Positions 1 through 12,148 are shown, counted from the stretch's first letter. The stretch: 64,000 bases of DNA from Inonotus obliquus (GCA_032164295.1 JAJHTX010000001.1:2666001-2730000); one strand, 5' to 3'. Numbers and translations are program-made. Notes: a model not told the origin generated them from the sequence alone.

Positions 1-31
1 GACGTGACAGGTATGTCCAAGAGTTTATTAG

Positions 32-1326
32 CATATGAAGCACAATTCTGATGATGAACCAGGTCGACCGCCTTTCGAGATCGGTTATAATATCGGTACT
101 CGCAATGAAGCAGGTGGCACTAAAATCCTCGATCAGCCAATAATAAGCAGTATACACACCCGGGCGCGTATTCAGCTTTTCACTTCACAACCTGGGCGTA
201 TGTACTATGAAGTCAAGCAAATCGGGGATGCAAACTATCCCCTCAAGCAGAATCGAGGACACGTAATTCCGCGCCAGGAACGCCTTCTATTTGAGCAGCA
301 AGTTATCGGGAGACCGAACGCGTACTTCAAGAAGCAAACTAGGCTTACACACTGCCTTGGCGATACTTTTCAACCAACGGCAACGGATTATTACTCTCAG
401 GATGATATGATTGCTCTGGAAGGAAAGGCTCCATTTCTTCTCGAGCTATCTGTAAAGGATCTTGCTACAGGTGGGGTTCATCGCCAGACTGTCAACCTTT
501 TCACATCGCAGTGGAAGATTAATCTTGAAAATTACGTGTTCTCGTCTATTGGACCGCATTTGGTTACGATTGAGTCCGTTCGGGATGCTACGTCTTGTGC
601 GCAAGCGGTTCCTGACCCGTTGAGGACATCCATTTGGGTTGACGTGGCTGAAAGCGCTGCAATCGTGCCGTTTGATCGACGCGAGCACTTCTGTGTGGGT
701 GATGTTACTCAGTTCCAGCTCGAAGGTACACCACCTTGGACTATCGAGTATGTCGTTCGGGATCTCCTTGTCTCTCAGCCATCCTGACGTCCCCATTAGT
801 TACAAAGCAAACAACAAACACCACGAACAAGTTGCCCAACAATCACCTTTCGCACTCGTGCACCAATATCCCGGTCCATTCTCAATCACTTCAGTGTCCC
901 ATCAACAACAACAATGCAAAACTACGGTTGACAATATCAACTTCAACGTACACGCATTACCCTCTGCTCAAGTTGCTCAGGGTCGTGATTACTTTGAGGA
1001 TATTCACGAGGGCGCTCAAGCGCAGATTGTGTTTACGTTAGTTGGCGAGCCTCCATTCACGTTTACGTATCAGCGTTCGGAGCCTCCACCGCGTAAAGGT
1101 GGGAAGTCAGGCAAGGTACTCGAGACGCATACTGTTTCCGGCGTGATGAGCCATGAATACTCGATTTACTCTGCTTTAGAAGGTTCGTATGAATTACTCT
1201 CAGTCCTCTCTTTCGATTCACTAAAGCCAAATTACAGGAACATGGACGGTTACTTTCATCTCGGACAAGTATTGTCGCTATCCTCCGGCCCAACCGGATG
1301 GTGTCGCGGACAAAGCAAGGAGCTAA
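32..1326 (+). CDS. POM152: Nucleoporin POM152, C-terminal part (5' end outside window)
   Basis: This is the luminal C-terminal part of the pore-membrane nucleoporin POM152, which anchors the nuclear pore complex in the nuclear envelope. Three exons are visible: 32-747, 800-1182 and 1238-1326, giving 395 residues. Phase closes across both introns (52 and 55 nt). The protein carries the repeated immunoglobulin-like pattern of POM152 (ending in motifs such as PPWTIEY and PPFTFTYQR) and the family-typical end, in which TWTVTFISDKYCRYPP precedes the stop. The codon before residue 1 is a stop created by an acceptor AG at 30-31, so an upstream intron ends there. The GTATGT at 11 would make an intron of only 21 nt, so the upstream exon border is uncertain. 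It converges on the pyrophosphatase gene. The family call is firm; the 5' border is not. Confidence 0.87.
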
Positions 1327-1574
1327 GAATTCCGTATTTTCCCATCTCTCCAGAGCATCGATTTTGATTTATATCATTAAAACTGTACCAACATACTATT
1401 GTCATCTTGCTGTCCTCGTCATTCACGGTATCTCACATCCCCATCGCGCAATTAATCACAAGATTTTTTTTCTCATCCTATCCGTAGTACTAAAAATGCT
1501 CATTCTGAAACCAGTCACATGTGGGTTGTTTTCACGTCCTTACTGTCCATCCAACAGCTCGAATCTCCTCTGGC

Positions 1575-2824
1575 TCAGACTTGTGCGGACGATATGTAGA
1601 ACCATTTATTGACTGGGAAGAGGGAACATGAGCAAGGCACCAGAAAATGAAAAGATATAATATCTTACTTGAAGGATCGATGGGCCCCGAAGGCTCACGC
1701 TTTTCAGCCGGCAAGCTAAGGTAGGTAGGGTCGTTCACCTTAATATGACCAGGCGTGCCACTCCGGGTAACGTTTGCACTGTAAAGCAAAGCAACTAAGT
1801 ACAGTCCTCAAAGTGCAGAAAATGTATATAACGTACATAGAGAGCTCGTACGATGGCGTTGACGCGGGCGTGCGGCCAGTGATCAGACGATGCCAAGCTT
1901 CATGGCATTCGTGGATAATCTCTGTCGCGTATTTCTTGTTCTTCGCCTCACCTGAGAAGGCAAAGGCGTTCTCTGGCTTTCCGTCGGGGATCTTATAGAT
2001 CCTTGACCAGAGTTTTCAGACTTCTGTAGATTATCGAATGAAAAATAGCGATTGCTTACCTGAACCACTCGTTCGTCGCCCTGATCAAACCTGGAAGATG
2101 CCTCTCGACATCCTCGATGTCGTTCAACTTGGAAGCCAACGGATCTTGTATATCGACGACGATGACCTTCCAGTCCGTCTCGCCTTCATCGAGAAGAGCC
2201 ATGATACCGAGAACCTTGACCTGCTTAACCTGGCCAACATAGCCGACCTGCTCTCCGATTTCGCAGACGTCAAGGGGGTCGTTGTCACCTTTCGCCTTCG
2301 TCTCTGGATGTTGCTGAGCCGGGTCTTCCCAAGTCTAGTTGGAGAGAAAGATGGAATGGTTATCATCAAATTTCTCGAAATTTAGGACAACGTGTTTTGT
2401 CCTCACCTGCGGGAACGCGCCGTAGTTCCAGATGTAACCGTGGTGAGGGAAGCAGTTACGGACATAGCGCAACTTGCCACGCTTGACATCCTGCTTAATG
2501 GGGTTGAAGAGTTCTTCCTTTGATATCTCCATCTTCGCGTTCGTCCAACGCGGTACCTCAACGATCATGTTGTAGATGCCGTTGTCCTCGTCGGCCAAGA
2601 GAGGGATATCATGGAATGGTGAGATGATATTACCATCCTGTTGCAGGTAGACACGGTGCTCTGGTATGCAGCAATGAGGGTTATCAGTGGCATGATATAT
2701 GATAATGAGAATTGCTCACCCAGTGTGTTTGCAGCGCCAACGATTCGAGGTGTATACGCTGTTCAGAGAATGTGAGAACGATGTTCAGTGATGGAGACAA
2801 CAATTTGTACGAACGAGAGGCCAT
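1575..2824 (-). CDS. IPP1: Inorganic pyrophosphatase (cytosolic, family I)
   Basis: This family I soluble pyrophosphatase hydrolyses pyrophosphate to two phosphates and so pulls biosynthetic reactions forward. Seven exons: 2824-2815, 2758-2720, 2660-2407, 2334-2060, 2001-1837, 1778-1669 and 1612-1575, together 296 codons, close to the usual 286 or so residues. Diagnostic pieces in order are [50 protein letters not shown], the metal-binding stretch [13 protein letters not shown], and the C-terminal PIDPSINKWFYIS. The Asp cluster (DNDPLD) that coordinates magnesium is intact. The first exon is only 10 nt (MAS plus one base); I chose it because it restores phase and the expected N-terminus. It converges with POM152, leaving 248 nt between the stops. 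Only the exact first exon is open to doubt. Confidence 0.93.
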
Positions 2825-3067
2825 GGTGGTTAGGGTACGGAATGGTCTGGATGCTAACTGTCGCGCGGTGAGAGATGCTCTCCTTACTGCTACACTACTC
2901 ATATCCTCTGTTAACCGCAACTGAGATCGATTTCGGTAGATTGATAATCGGCTTTCCGTCGGCTTCACTCATCCGAGCAGGAATTGCGTATAAATTTACA
3001 CCTAAGACTACTACAAAATACAAACGCTGATAAGACAAATACAAATGTTTAAAAATGCATTATACAG

Positions 3068-5563
3068 CTAGGCCAAGCCGCCCTCCTTCAAGATGTCCAG
3101 TGACTCCATGGGGCCAAGGATTTCGCCAAATCCGGGCTTGGAAAACATCCGATTGAAATCCAATCGCAGAAGCAATCGTTCAATATGCCGCCGAGTTTCG
3201 CCGTCCCGCTCCAGTCCTTTTCTCCTTCCTCTCATGGAGGTACCCAAGAAACTTGAGGCATTTGCAATAGTTGCGTTCATCAGCATGGTCTTGGAACCAT
3301 CACCAGCAGTCAGCGTCTGCGAAGTCGTTGATGATAGTTGCTCATAAAAAGTCTCTAAAAGTGACTTGAGATTCTGAAAGTACGTCAATCCGTCAGAATA
3401 GCCCTACATAATTGAGTAAAAGGTAGACGTGCCTGGTCAATCTCTTTCACGATCCCTTGTCTCTCCTTAACTAGGCTCCCGACGGAACTGGATGAACCTT
3501 CGGAGATGCTACCTTCCGTGAGTAACCCAGGAAGAACATCGCCCCATCGTTCCAACAAACCAACGAATCGTTCGCATACGTCGAAAATACCACGGATGGT
3601 AGATGCAAGAGCGGGTTGTGTCAGGAGGCTTGCGGAAAGCAGTCGATCTAAGTAGCCAGTGTGGAAATTCCGCAAGGTTGTGAAGTCAAGGTGTTGAGAG
3701 GGTGCAATAGTGTCTCTGGAGGCTGAGGCTGAGAAGCCTTGTGAAGCCGCCGATTGTGAGTGAGAAGGATGCACTGAGGTGGAGGATCTACCGACTAATA
3801 TTGGATCTTTAGACTTGAGCTGAGTCTTTAGCCGGCGGAACTCCGTTCCAACGACATCATTCATCAGATAACCGAGGAGCACATCCATAAACCAACCCAT
3901 GAGCCGGATTACTCCCCAACCGCATCTTAGCAATTCTTTCCGGGCTTCGGAATCCGCCGTTCCGCCTTCATCAAGACCTGTCCATCGACGCCGCACGCGT
4001 TGAGCATTGGATAGGGTAGCCCAGCAAGCATGAATGCGTGTATGGACGTGTCTGAGCGAGGAGAAGAAGGAGAAGAGTTCTGCATATGTCGTGAGGTCAG
4101 CAGGTTGTAAGAATAGATCGAGTGGCCACGAAATGCCATAAGTCATCTTTAGTTGGAACCTAACGCCAGAATTAATACATGCAATGAGCTGCCGAGACCA
4201 GGACTTACCCAAGTAGAATATCATCAAAACGGACCTGGTCGACACCCAATTGCGAGGAGGACAGCGTAGGAACACTGTGTTGACTTAACGATGGCAACAG
4301 AGGACGAACTGGGCCTGTGGGCAGCTGGAACCGAATGCGTGAAAGATTTGGGTCCTGCTGAGCAGATGTTCCAAGTGAAGCTCGTAGCATAGCGAGATGT
4401 AAATCTTGCTCGCGGATGATGGATCCTTGCCCTGAACGAGCTGTTAAACGAGAGTTCTTCAACCTTTCTATCTCTCTAACGAGGGAGAGAGCAAATTCCC
4501 CGTTCTGCATGAGGAAGTAGTTTGCTCTGGCAGACAGATTAACTCAGCTAAATCCGAATTGCCAATAATCAAAGATAAACTTACAAGGAATCCACAGCAT
4601 CTTCTACATCTGGCATTGTCAACACATTGGACCATAGCCACTCGCTGACGTTGGCTCGGACCTGAGCGATCACCTCTTCGAAGGCGTGTTGATCTTGAGG
4701 AAGGACCGTGTCGATGAGCTTCGCGTGACTTAGAGATATACTGCTTGGGATTTGCTTATGCCATTTCAATGTCTTGACAGTTCCTAGCGCCCTTCCTACA
4801 TAGACGATCGAGTCCTTGGCATTAGTGGAAACACAGGACGGAAATGCGTCGTCATTGAGAACGTAAGTCTCTTTGGCTAGTGGCTCATTTGATGAAAGTG
4901 AACCGTGGACCATAAATGCTTGAAGTTGGGTTCGCCATATTTTCTGTACTGCCGCAGCAAGGCGGGACATTATATGCGAGACGCGATGAAGTCCCGCTTC
5001 TGACTGAAAGATGAAGTATGAGTGCTGGGAAATATTTCGTGTCAGACAGCCAACTCACGCGAGCAAGCAGAAGATCAATCAGTCTGCCCGCTGGCCACGG
5101 CGAGTCTTTTTCAAGTTGAGTCACGAGAGATTCAAGCGCGATAAGAGGGGTCTCCCATTCTGCAAAGGTTGCGCGTATTGCGCTAAGAGGGACAAAGGAA
5201 CCTCTTCCGACATAGTCAGGATCTTTTGTGAGGATCTTTGCTTCCGTCTCTACGACAAGGGACTCATATTCGTCTCTGAGTATTTCGTTAAGTTTCGCAC
5301 AGAAAGCGCATATATAACGCGAAGGCGACTTGGATAACCTTGAACAGGTTGCTTTGATGTTCCTGTAGCATGAAGCGATGCGGCCTGCAACGAGATTATG
5401 AATACATGCAAGAACCGGAGAAATCACAAAGCCAACCTAAAGCAGCTAAGCATTCTTGCTCTCCAGGATGAAGGTAAGGTAGGAAGTCTGGATGAAGTTT
5501 ATTATCTTGAGAGAAAATAGAGGAAGAGTTCCCAGCTAATACTAGTAGAATTTCTGCGATCAT
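3068..5563 (-). CDS. Gamma-tubulin complex component 4 (GCP4-like)
   Basis: This Spc97/Spc98-family subunit belongs to the gamma-tubulin ring complex that nucleates microtubules. Six exons: 5563-5437, 5384-5059, 5003-4585, 4526-4209, 4159-3451 and 3403-3068, together 744 residues, similar to animal GCP4. It starts with the GCP4-like MIAEILLVLAG and a HPGEQECLAALGR segment. The C-terminal gamma-tubulin-binding half has the typical WPLDLFLQPADLTTYAELF pattern and a late LLLRLDFNRMF motif. The introns are 52, 55, 58, 49 and 47 nt. The last intron (3450-3404) was chosen because it restores the frame into the conserved C-terminus. It is divergent from the TBC gene, sharing 171 bp of upstream DNA. 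GCP5 or GCP6 would be much longer. Confidence in the family is high and in the GCP4 assignment good. Confidence 0.87.
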
Positions 5564-5734
5564 TGTTGAGGACAAGAAGGAAGCGCGACGCGAAGACGCG
5601 GGCGTCGATCCGTCGTGACCGTTCACGACCCAACACGGATTCGGCAAGTAACGCGGCAACCCTACTCTAAGGTCTATACTCTCCTTTCCCTGAAAAGTAC
5701 TGCTTCTGCTCATGTTCTCCCTTTGGTAGCCAAA

Positions 5735-7905
5735 ATGTCGAAAGATGAAGGCGGAGACCACGACGTCGACTTTGAATTGCAGAATACATCAAGGCCTAGC
5801 TCGAGCACTCGTAGATTCTCAATAGACGAGGCCTTCTCAGAAGGTGGCGAGGACTCGGACAACCTCGAGTTCTCTTCAGAAGCTATTCGCAGAGAACTAG
5901 CCAGGTCTTCGCAGGAAGACACATACGAACACGATGCGTCTGCCGGATTTGAGGATATACAGATAGAACCGTCCTATCCCGACCTCGACGCCTCCGTCTC
6001 TACCATCGACATAAACGCGCCGGCCTCTGATTCGCCGGACCCTACCTCAATTTCAGTACCTCATTCTCCGGACAGTCGCCAACCCGAATCACCAGAACAT
6101 GAAGAGACTGTCGGTGATGCGTATGCACAATCAGGAGGCGAATCTAGCATTTCTAATGGTGGCACGCACCATTCCTTCCCTTCCGTTGTAATCGACCTTT
6201 CCAATGAACCAACGTCTCAATTGACAATACTACCCTCCACCGGTTCGGACCCATCTCGAATGCGATCGGAGCCTTCAAACGACTCAGTGACGGCCGTGTC
6301 TGTTGCCTCGGGTCACTCGAAGAGTATTTCCGTTGGACAGGATGCCCTTTCGACATCGCAGTCCCTGCCTGCTACCACGACAACAGGCCGCCCTCAGACA
6401 CATCGACCGACCAAGTCCACTGGACCAACAGCTCTTGAGAAGGTCATCTCCAAGACAAGGCCGACGTTCTTGCCTCCGAAGGCGAGGGATGAGGACTTAA
6501 AGCATTACGCCGATTGGGAGACTATGATGAAGCAAAGCAAGGCAGCTGGTAAGTACCAACCAGTTTATATCCGTCCGTCCCCATTAATTGCCTGGACCGA
6601 TTATTTATCAAGAGGAGAAGAAGAGGAAGCAGAGGCAAGAGCGACGGTTGGCGCGAGAACGGGAAGTGGAAGAATCGATTCCAGTCTGGGAACACCAGAT
6701 TATACCTGACTGGAAAAACGCTGCGCGTGATCCGATATTCCGACAACTATGGCGGAATGGTATACCCCCAAAATTACGAGGTGTAGTCTGGGAGAAAGCA
6801 GTGGGAAATGGCCTGGCATTAAGCAAAGGCAGGTGGACTTCGCGACAGCCACTTACGAACTTCTCGCTAACATCGTACTGTGCAGACACCTACCGGACTT
6901 GTCATTCGCGTGCTTCCCGTGCTCTGGCAGCAGGGACATTTCCGACGACCACGCTCAACTTAATAGACGCGGACATCCGCTCGACTTTACCTACTCTTCA
7001 TTTATTCACACCGAATGTTGGACCAATGTTCCAAGATCTGATGGATTTGCTATGCGCCTGGGTCGTCTCTCGGTCTGACGAAGGACTTGGCTACGTGATG
7101 GGTGCAAGCAAGATTGCGGCTATGCTTCTACTCAGTATGCAACCTCCATCAGCGTTCGTAACGATGCGAAACCTTCTGGAACGACACTGTATGCGCAGCT
7201 TTTACGGTGGTCTGGCTTGTAAAGACGATGTAAGCTGCAAATACTTGTTTTCAGTTATTTGCTGACGTACGTTATTGGCCTGTAGGTCGAAGCTTATTAT
7301 CGGTGAGGATTCTACGAAACTGCTCGTCGCGATTTGCTTATTAGTTGCAGAATTTTTGATACCCTTCTAGCAGATTGCATGCCTAAAGGTTTGATCGGAC
7401 ACCCTGAAATAAGAAACAAATCGCTGATCTTGGTACGTAGTATATTTCAACTTTAAGCAGCACCAAGTATCACCCTCTGCGTACTTTCCTGAGTGGATTA
7501 TCCCTCTGTTTCTCGACCACCTTCCATTAGAGGCGTGCGCCCGAATATGGGACGTCATTGTACTCGAAGGCGACTCTTTCCTTTTCCGCGTTGCTCTCGG
7601 TGTGTTAGCCTCGTTAGAGGCTCGATTGTTCTTCCCTGATCGTGAAGAACTTCTCAGCCTATTAAGGTCCGTTGTTACACAGCTCGATTTATTTACTGGA
7701 TTGCGCTTATAGCTATCTGCTCAGTGGGGAGAACAAAGCCGCTATTGAAGTCGCGAAGCGAGATGGGAATTTAATTGGACATTGTAAATACGAGATCTAC
7801 GGACTTGATGAGGAACATGTATGGGAGAAGATTGAAGGGCTGGAAGGATGGTGGAGGGATAGTACTTGGTCGAGGTTGCTCACCAGAGAATTACCCGACT
7901 TGTAA
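5735..7905 (+). CDS. TBC-domain protein (Rab GTPase-activating type)
   Basis: Seven exons (5735-6548, 6613-6828, 6886-7229, 7286-7302, 7351-7388, 7441-7666 and 7725-7905) encode 611 residues. The first 270 or so residues are acidic, Ser/Thr-rich and probably disordered. The TBC domain follows, with RNGIPPKLRGVVWEKAVGN, the arginine-finger region IDADIRSTLP (IxxDxxR kept) and ACARIWDVIVLEGDSF. The second catalytic motif reads GYVMGAS, where most active TBC domains have GYVQGM, so the glutamine finger is Met. Exon 4 is only 17 nt, and the intron at 6829 uses a GC donor. The start was chosen at MSKDEGG because the longer ORF reaches into the neighbour's promoter. TBC proteins act on Rab GTPases in membrane traffic; the substrate Rab cannot be told from sequence. 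Confidence 0.86.
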
Positions 7906-8325
7906 TACCACCAACATAACTTTTCAAAATGTTCTTGTAATGCCTATCGTTATTACAAGTTCACTGTAATGAATACCAATAAGCTGTCATCTAATTGCAT
8001 TAGGATCATGTTTCCAGATATCACAAGCACTATTGGTAGAAGTGGACGAGCTCCCCGACAAGATGAAAAGGTACAAGTATGCGAAAGACCGAAGCCAGTG
8101 GAAGATACTCCCGCACATACGCAAGGCATGAAATGTTGGACAGATCGCATTGCTTGGGCTGCAGTCATTTTATACGGTACTCTGCTTCTTTGCGTGATTA
8201 TGAATTAAAAGAACCATTGACAGACGGTTAACTGTATTAGCAAGATCATACGTGCAATAAATAGTAAAACATTGCAAAACATGGGGCACGACATAGTGCC
8301 ATTGTCCGATGTCATGGAAAGCAAA
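7906..8325. other. Intergenic 3' region between TBC gene and DUF2235 gene
   Basis: This 420-nt gap lies between two convergent genes. The only thing of note is a 79-codon ORF at 7969-8208, listed separately with low confidence. Otherwise I see only AT-rich 3'-UTR-like sequence. Confidence 0.5.
7969..8208 (+). CDS. Possible small tail-anchored protein, 79 aa (doubtful)
   Basis: This is a single ORF with no recognised homologue. Its first 55 residues are hydrophilic, and it ends in a hydrophobic stretch (WAAVILYGTLLLCVIM) right before the stop, the layout of a tail-anchored membrane protein. It begins 64 nt after the TBC stop, so it may simply sit in that gene's 3' UTR. No intron or promoter supports it. 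It could equally be a chance ORF. Confidence 0.22.
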   Translation: MNTNKLSSNCIRIMFPDITSTIGRSGRAPRQDEKVQVCERPKPVEDTPAHTQGMKCWTDRIAWAAVILYGTLLLCVIMN

Positions 8326-10539
8326 TCAATCGACCCATTGCCAAAGACGAGGGTCAGGGTCATCAACGTTCCACTCTTGGGGGCCCGACACCTTCTTTCC
8401 CTTTTTGCTCGGATCAGGGCGATACTTGAACCACGCGCGAGGTTTATATACATTCCTCGTCCCGTCAACAACTTCAAGTCGAGTCTTCACAGACCTATGA
8501 ACTTTAATCCCGTTCTTCCTAGCATCACCATAAATCTTCCTTCCTTTGCCAAGATTGGCACGAACGAAGTAATCGTCTCGTCGACCTTTCTGTTCTCGGA
8601 ATCGGAAGGGAATGATTTCGAGGATCCACCAAAACCAAGCGATAGCGAGTTGGTCGTAGACTGGTGAGAGAGCGTCTCCGAGTTCTTCTTCTTCTTCTGA
8701 TTTGAAGTCGCTTGCCTCGACACCTGAAGCGACGGCTGCGACAGGTTGGTTGTTTGCTTTCACAGTTGAGAATAAACCTTTGATACTGTTCCATGCGGAT
8801 ACGAAGAAGCCTTTCGTAGCGTCCTCTGCACGATGCGTCGCATAGCGTACGGCCTTTCCGAGAGGAGTGAATTTTAGGAGTAGCCAGAGGTGTCTGATAG
8901 GGAAAGCGATGATACGTGCAACGAGTGTCAGTGGGATGGCAATCAGGCCTCCTACGACCGCGAAGAACTCGATGAGATTCGAGCTCTGCACTTCAGCTTT
9001 GGCGATACGTGCACCAATTGGAGCAGGAATACGTGGGGGACGAGATCTGACGATAGGATAAAGCGTATCGGCGTCTAAACCAATCTGTTCCCTCAATAGG
9101 TCTTTATCGAAGATAATTCCTGTATTCGTGAGGAAACATTGGCGAATCATCCACCGAAGCGGGATACGAGCCAGAGAGTTTCGAGTTCCATTGCGTACAG
9201 AACCACCGCCAACGTCGCAATGACAACCTGCGAACCATACTTCGAGAGCGTCGGTACGGAGACCAGTGCTCGCATTAATCGCGTCCTGCCACAATTGACT
9301 GTCCGAACGATGCGCCTTCCTAACTTTATCAACGGCAGATCCACGCCCGCGCCCTGAGGAGAACGTCCTGGGAATAAGGGTTATCGCTTCTGAACCTGCA
9401 GTCTCGGCTTCTTGTGGTCCAGCTCGAGGGTCCGCGCTGTAAAAGTTGGGCAAGAATTTTACTCGGTGTTCGTCCAGTGCAAGAGCGTGACGGAAAACGC
9501 GGATAGCACTGTTGGAACCGGTGAACGGTAATTCTCTTCCGATAATACCGACAGAAGCAACGGTATCCCTATAACGGATAAATCAATGCGCATATATGTA
9601 GAATCACTTCAGTCACGTACCACACGCCGACGAAGTCGATGATCACTTCTGTCGAAAAGGTCTGCTTGAACGCCACACTATTGATGAGCCCATCTTTGTC
9701 TTCACGACTGTACATGGCCCATGCGAATGGAATCTGGTTATGGTTGTAAGGCGGGAGAAGCCCAACCTAATATTAAGTCAGGTGTCAGGTGTCAGTACAT
9801 AAAACATCTCAACAAGCAAAATAAAATAACCTTTTGGACCATTCCGGCAAGAGCCCGAGCGGTGTAAGCACCGCGGGAGAAACCAAAAATGCAGACTTTA
9901 TCTCCTGCGTTGTCTGCAATTCAAATTAGTATCAAACTTGCAATCTCAGCTATTCAGCAGTTACTTACAGTTCTGCATCAAGAACTCGTAGCCCTCTTCT
10001 CTCCCAATTAGAACTGCATCGTCACAATGAGTGTAAGGGACAGACCTTGAACGTGCGCGGAAAGATTCCATGCAATCGCCTCATCCAGCGCCTTGCTAAC
10101 CTTGTTGGTAATAGGAGTTACAAAGGTCGATTTCGTGTATGTTCCAATACCGGCTTGATAGTACACAAGTTGCTCTGCTTGATTATCCTTCTTGAGGCAA
10201 GAAAGGAATTGAATAACATTCGAATTCTGAGAGAAAGTCGAGCGTGAGCATCACTGAATGGACTGTAACAACAGAAGGACGTACGTCGTCATCGAACTGG
10301 TCCCCAGTCCCATCAAAGCAGAGGACTAAAGTGCGTGGTCTGAGCACGCAAGTGGCAGGGTCGGGAACCCAATTGCGAGGCGCCGACTCTCGCGAGATAG
10401 TGAACTGTGATGTCTTTGGGCTTGCAGTCGAAAAGCCAGAGGAAGTGTTCACCAAGGTTGGAGCAGCTTCATGAAGAACATTACAGGATTCGCAGTTGTC
10501 TGAGCCATTGGAGATGGGATAATATTGGGAGGCAGCCAT
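8326..10539 (-). CDS. DUF2235 alpha/beta-hydrolase domain protein
   Basis: Six exons (10539-10285, 10226-10046, 9995-9969, 9913-9831, 9766-9621 and 9568-8326) encode 644 residues. The DUF2235 domain begins near residue 68 with RTLVLCFDGTGDQF. It has the nucleophile elbow GFSRGAYTARALAGM, then VWDTVASVG and VWFAGCHCDVGGG, the pattern of this hydrolase family, which includes bacterial type VI phospholipase effectors and many fungal proteins. A hydrophobic run (FFAVVGGLIAIPLTLVARII and on) near residues 415-450 suggests membrane association. The C-terminal 150 or so residues are basic and low in complexity. Ser of GFSRG, and Asp and His candidates, are present. No substrate can be named. A TATA-like GTATAAATAC lies about 55-65 nt upstream of the start. 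It is divergent from RRP1. Confidence 0.85.
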
Positions 10540-10931
10540 TGAGGATATGAGAGGAGAACCTGATGGACGTGAACTGGGCCATGATGAGCAAGGTATTTAT
10601 ACTCCATAGCCAGCTCGGTGATGAGGAGTGTGCACGGCGAATAGCAGGTCCGACGCTGGACTCGGATGCGTTTCAGTGAGCTTCCATACGATTCACCAAT
10701 CCGATTTGGGGGTGACAGACGGGGTCGCGAATAAATCAAATAACGAGCGCTAGAAAGTGGAACTGAATGCCGTTGTTGGCTCGCCGAGGCAGCGAAGATG
10801 GTGCTAGTGCGGGGGCCATGGGACGAGTGATTCCCCCTATGGTGGTGAGCATGCATGGAAGCTGTAGCTAAGTTTGCTCGACGCGTCTCAATTTTCTGAA
10901 CTCTATCACGTCCATCCACATCCACAACAAT
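10540..10931. other. Divergent promoter region between DUF2235 gene and RRP1
   Basis: This 392-nt gap lies between two head-to-head genes. Apart from the TATA-like motif near its left end, I see no repeat, RNA gene or convincing coding region. The short ORFs here show no family pattern. Confidence 0.5.
10593..10602 (-). promoter_or_regulatory. TATA-like box upstream of the DUF2235 gene
   Basis: Reading GTATAAATAC on the minus strand, it lies 54-63 nt before the DUF2235 start codon. The rest of the 10540-10931 gap is shared with the divergent RRP1 gene and holds no ORF I trust. Confidence 0.4.
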
Positions 10932-12148
10932 ATGACAATGTCCACCGACGTCGACAGTGTAAGTGTTTCATCTTCAGCGCTACCGCTTGGAAAGTATCTC
11001 GCTTCAACAGGTATGCTTCCCATTCTACCCAACGTCTTGGCTCCATACTGACATCCGTATTCATTCGCAGACAAGAAGACTCGCGACAAAGCAGTGAAAA
11101 ATCTCGCCTCTTTCCTCTCCGCCCCCACCCAAAATGCCCTGTCAAAACATGAAATGGCAAAACTATGGAAGGGCATCTTTTATTGTCTGTCTACACCACT
11201 CTCGTCGAGCACAATAACGTACTTATACTTGATGCCAGGTTATTGGATGTCCGACAAACCTCTCGTCCAACAGGCACTTGCCACTGAACTCGCAGATGTC
11301 CTCCTGAAAATTTCCTCTCTCGACGCATCCTTAGCTTGTCTTCGAGGATTCTGGGAGGCAATTATCCGAGAATGGAATGGCATCGACCGACTTCGGTTCG
11401 TTACCTTTCTATTGCTGTTGCATATCAGACTAAATATGAGTGTACCAAGGATGGACAAGTACTATATGCTCGTCCGGAAGTTCGTAAATGCAGGCTTTAG
11501 GCTATTGATTCGAGCAAAATGGGACAAAGATGCCCTCGTGGAATACAATGACATCTTGGGTGGCAAAGGTGGTCCACTTAGGCAAGTACTAGCCCTCGTC
11601 TCTGGGAATTTAAGTTCTGATTTTATAATAGTCCATATGACAATCGCATCCCTACCAGCCTGTCCTTACACCTTGCGGATATCTACCTTGTGGAGCTCGA
11701 TAAGGCGCTTGGGACTTTCCACGCTGAACTAGAGTCCGACGACCTGGCTCCCGCTCCCATTTTGTCCCTGTATCACCCCTTCCTAGACCTCGCCTCCCGA
11801 ACGGCATCAAACGTGACATATCAGCGAATACTCGATGAATTATTCAACCCCTTGTTCCTTGCGCTCAGAGCACCTAGACCCGCAACTCCAGAAGCACCGC
11901 AGAAGAAGCGCCGACGACTTGAAACCGGATCAGCACTAGGGAATATAATTGATAATTCATGTCTGGACGATCCAACGCAAGAAGGGAGGGTGGACAAAGC
12001 ACGATTAAGGAAAGCCTTGTTGCGCAAGATGTTTGATGTTGCGAGCGGACCGGACGCAAGGGAGTCCAATCGACGTAGGATGCATGCCGTCTGGAAAGCC
12101 GCGATGGCTGAGGAGGATGATGAAGGTGGCTCTGATGAGCAGGACTAA
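10932..12148 (+). CDS. RRP1: Ribosomal RNA processing protein 1 (Nop52 family)
   Basis: This nucleolar protein is needed for maturation of the 27S pre-rRNA and so for the 60S ribosomal subunit. Five exons (10932-11010, 11071-11184, 11239-11395, 11450-11581 and 11632-12148) encode 332 residues. The N-terminal hallmark PLGKYLASTDKKTRDKAVKNL is split by intron 1. It is followed by the conserved [32 protein letters not shown] and a C-terminal basic segment (KKRRR) near residue 240, with an acidic tail. The intron at 11582-11631 has a GC donor (GCAAGT). Two Met codons, 10932 and 10938, could start translation; I used the first. It is divergent from the DUF2235 gene. The identification is firm. Confidence 0.93.
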
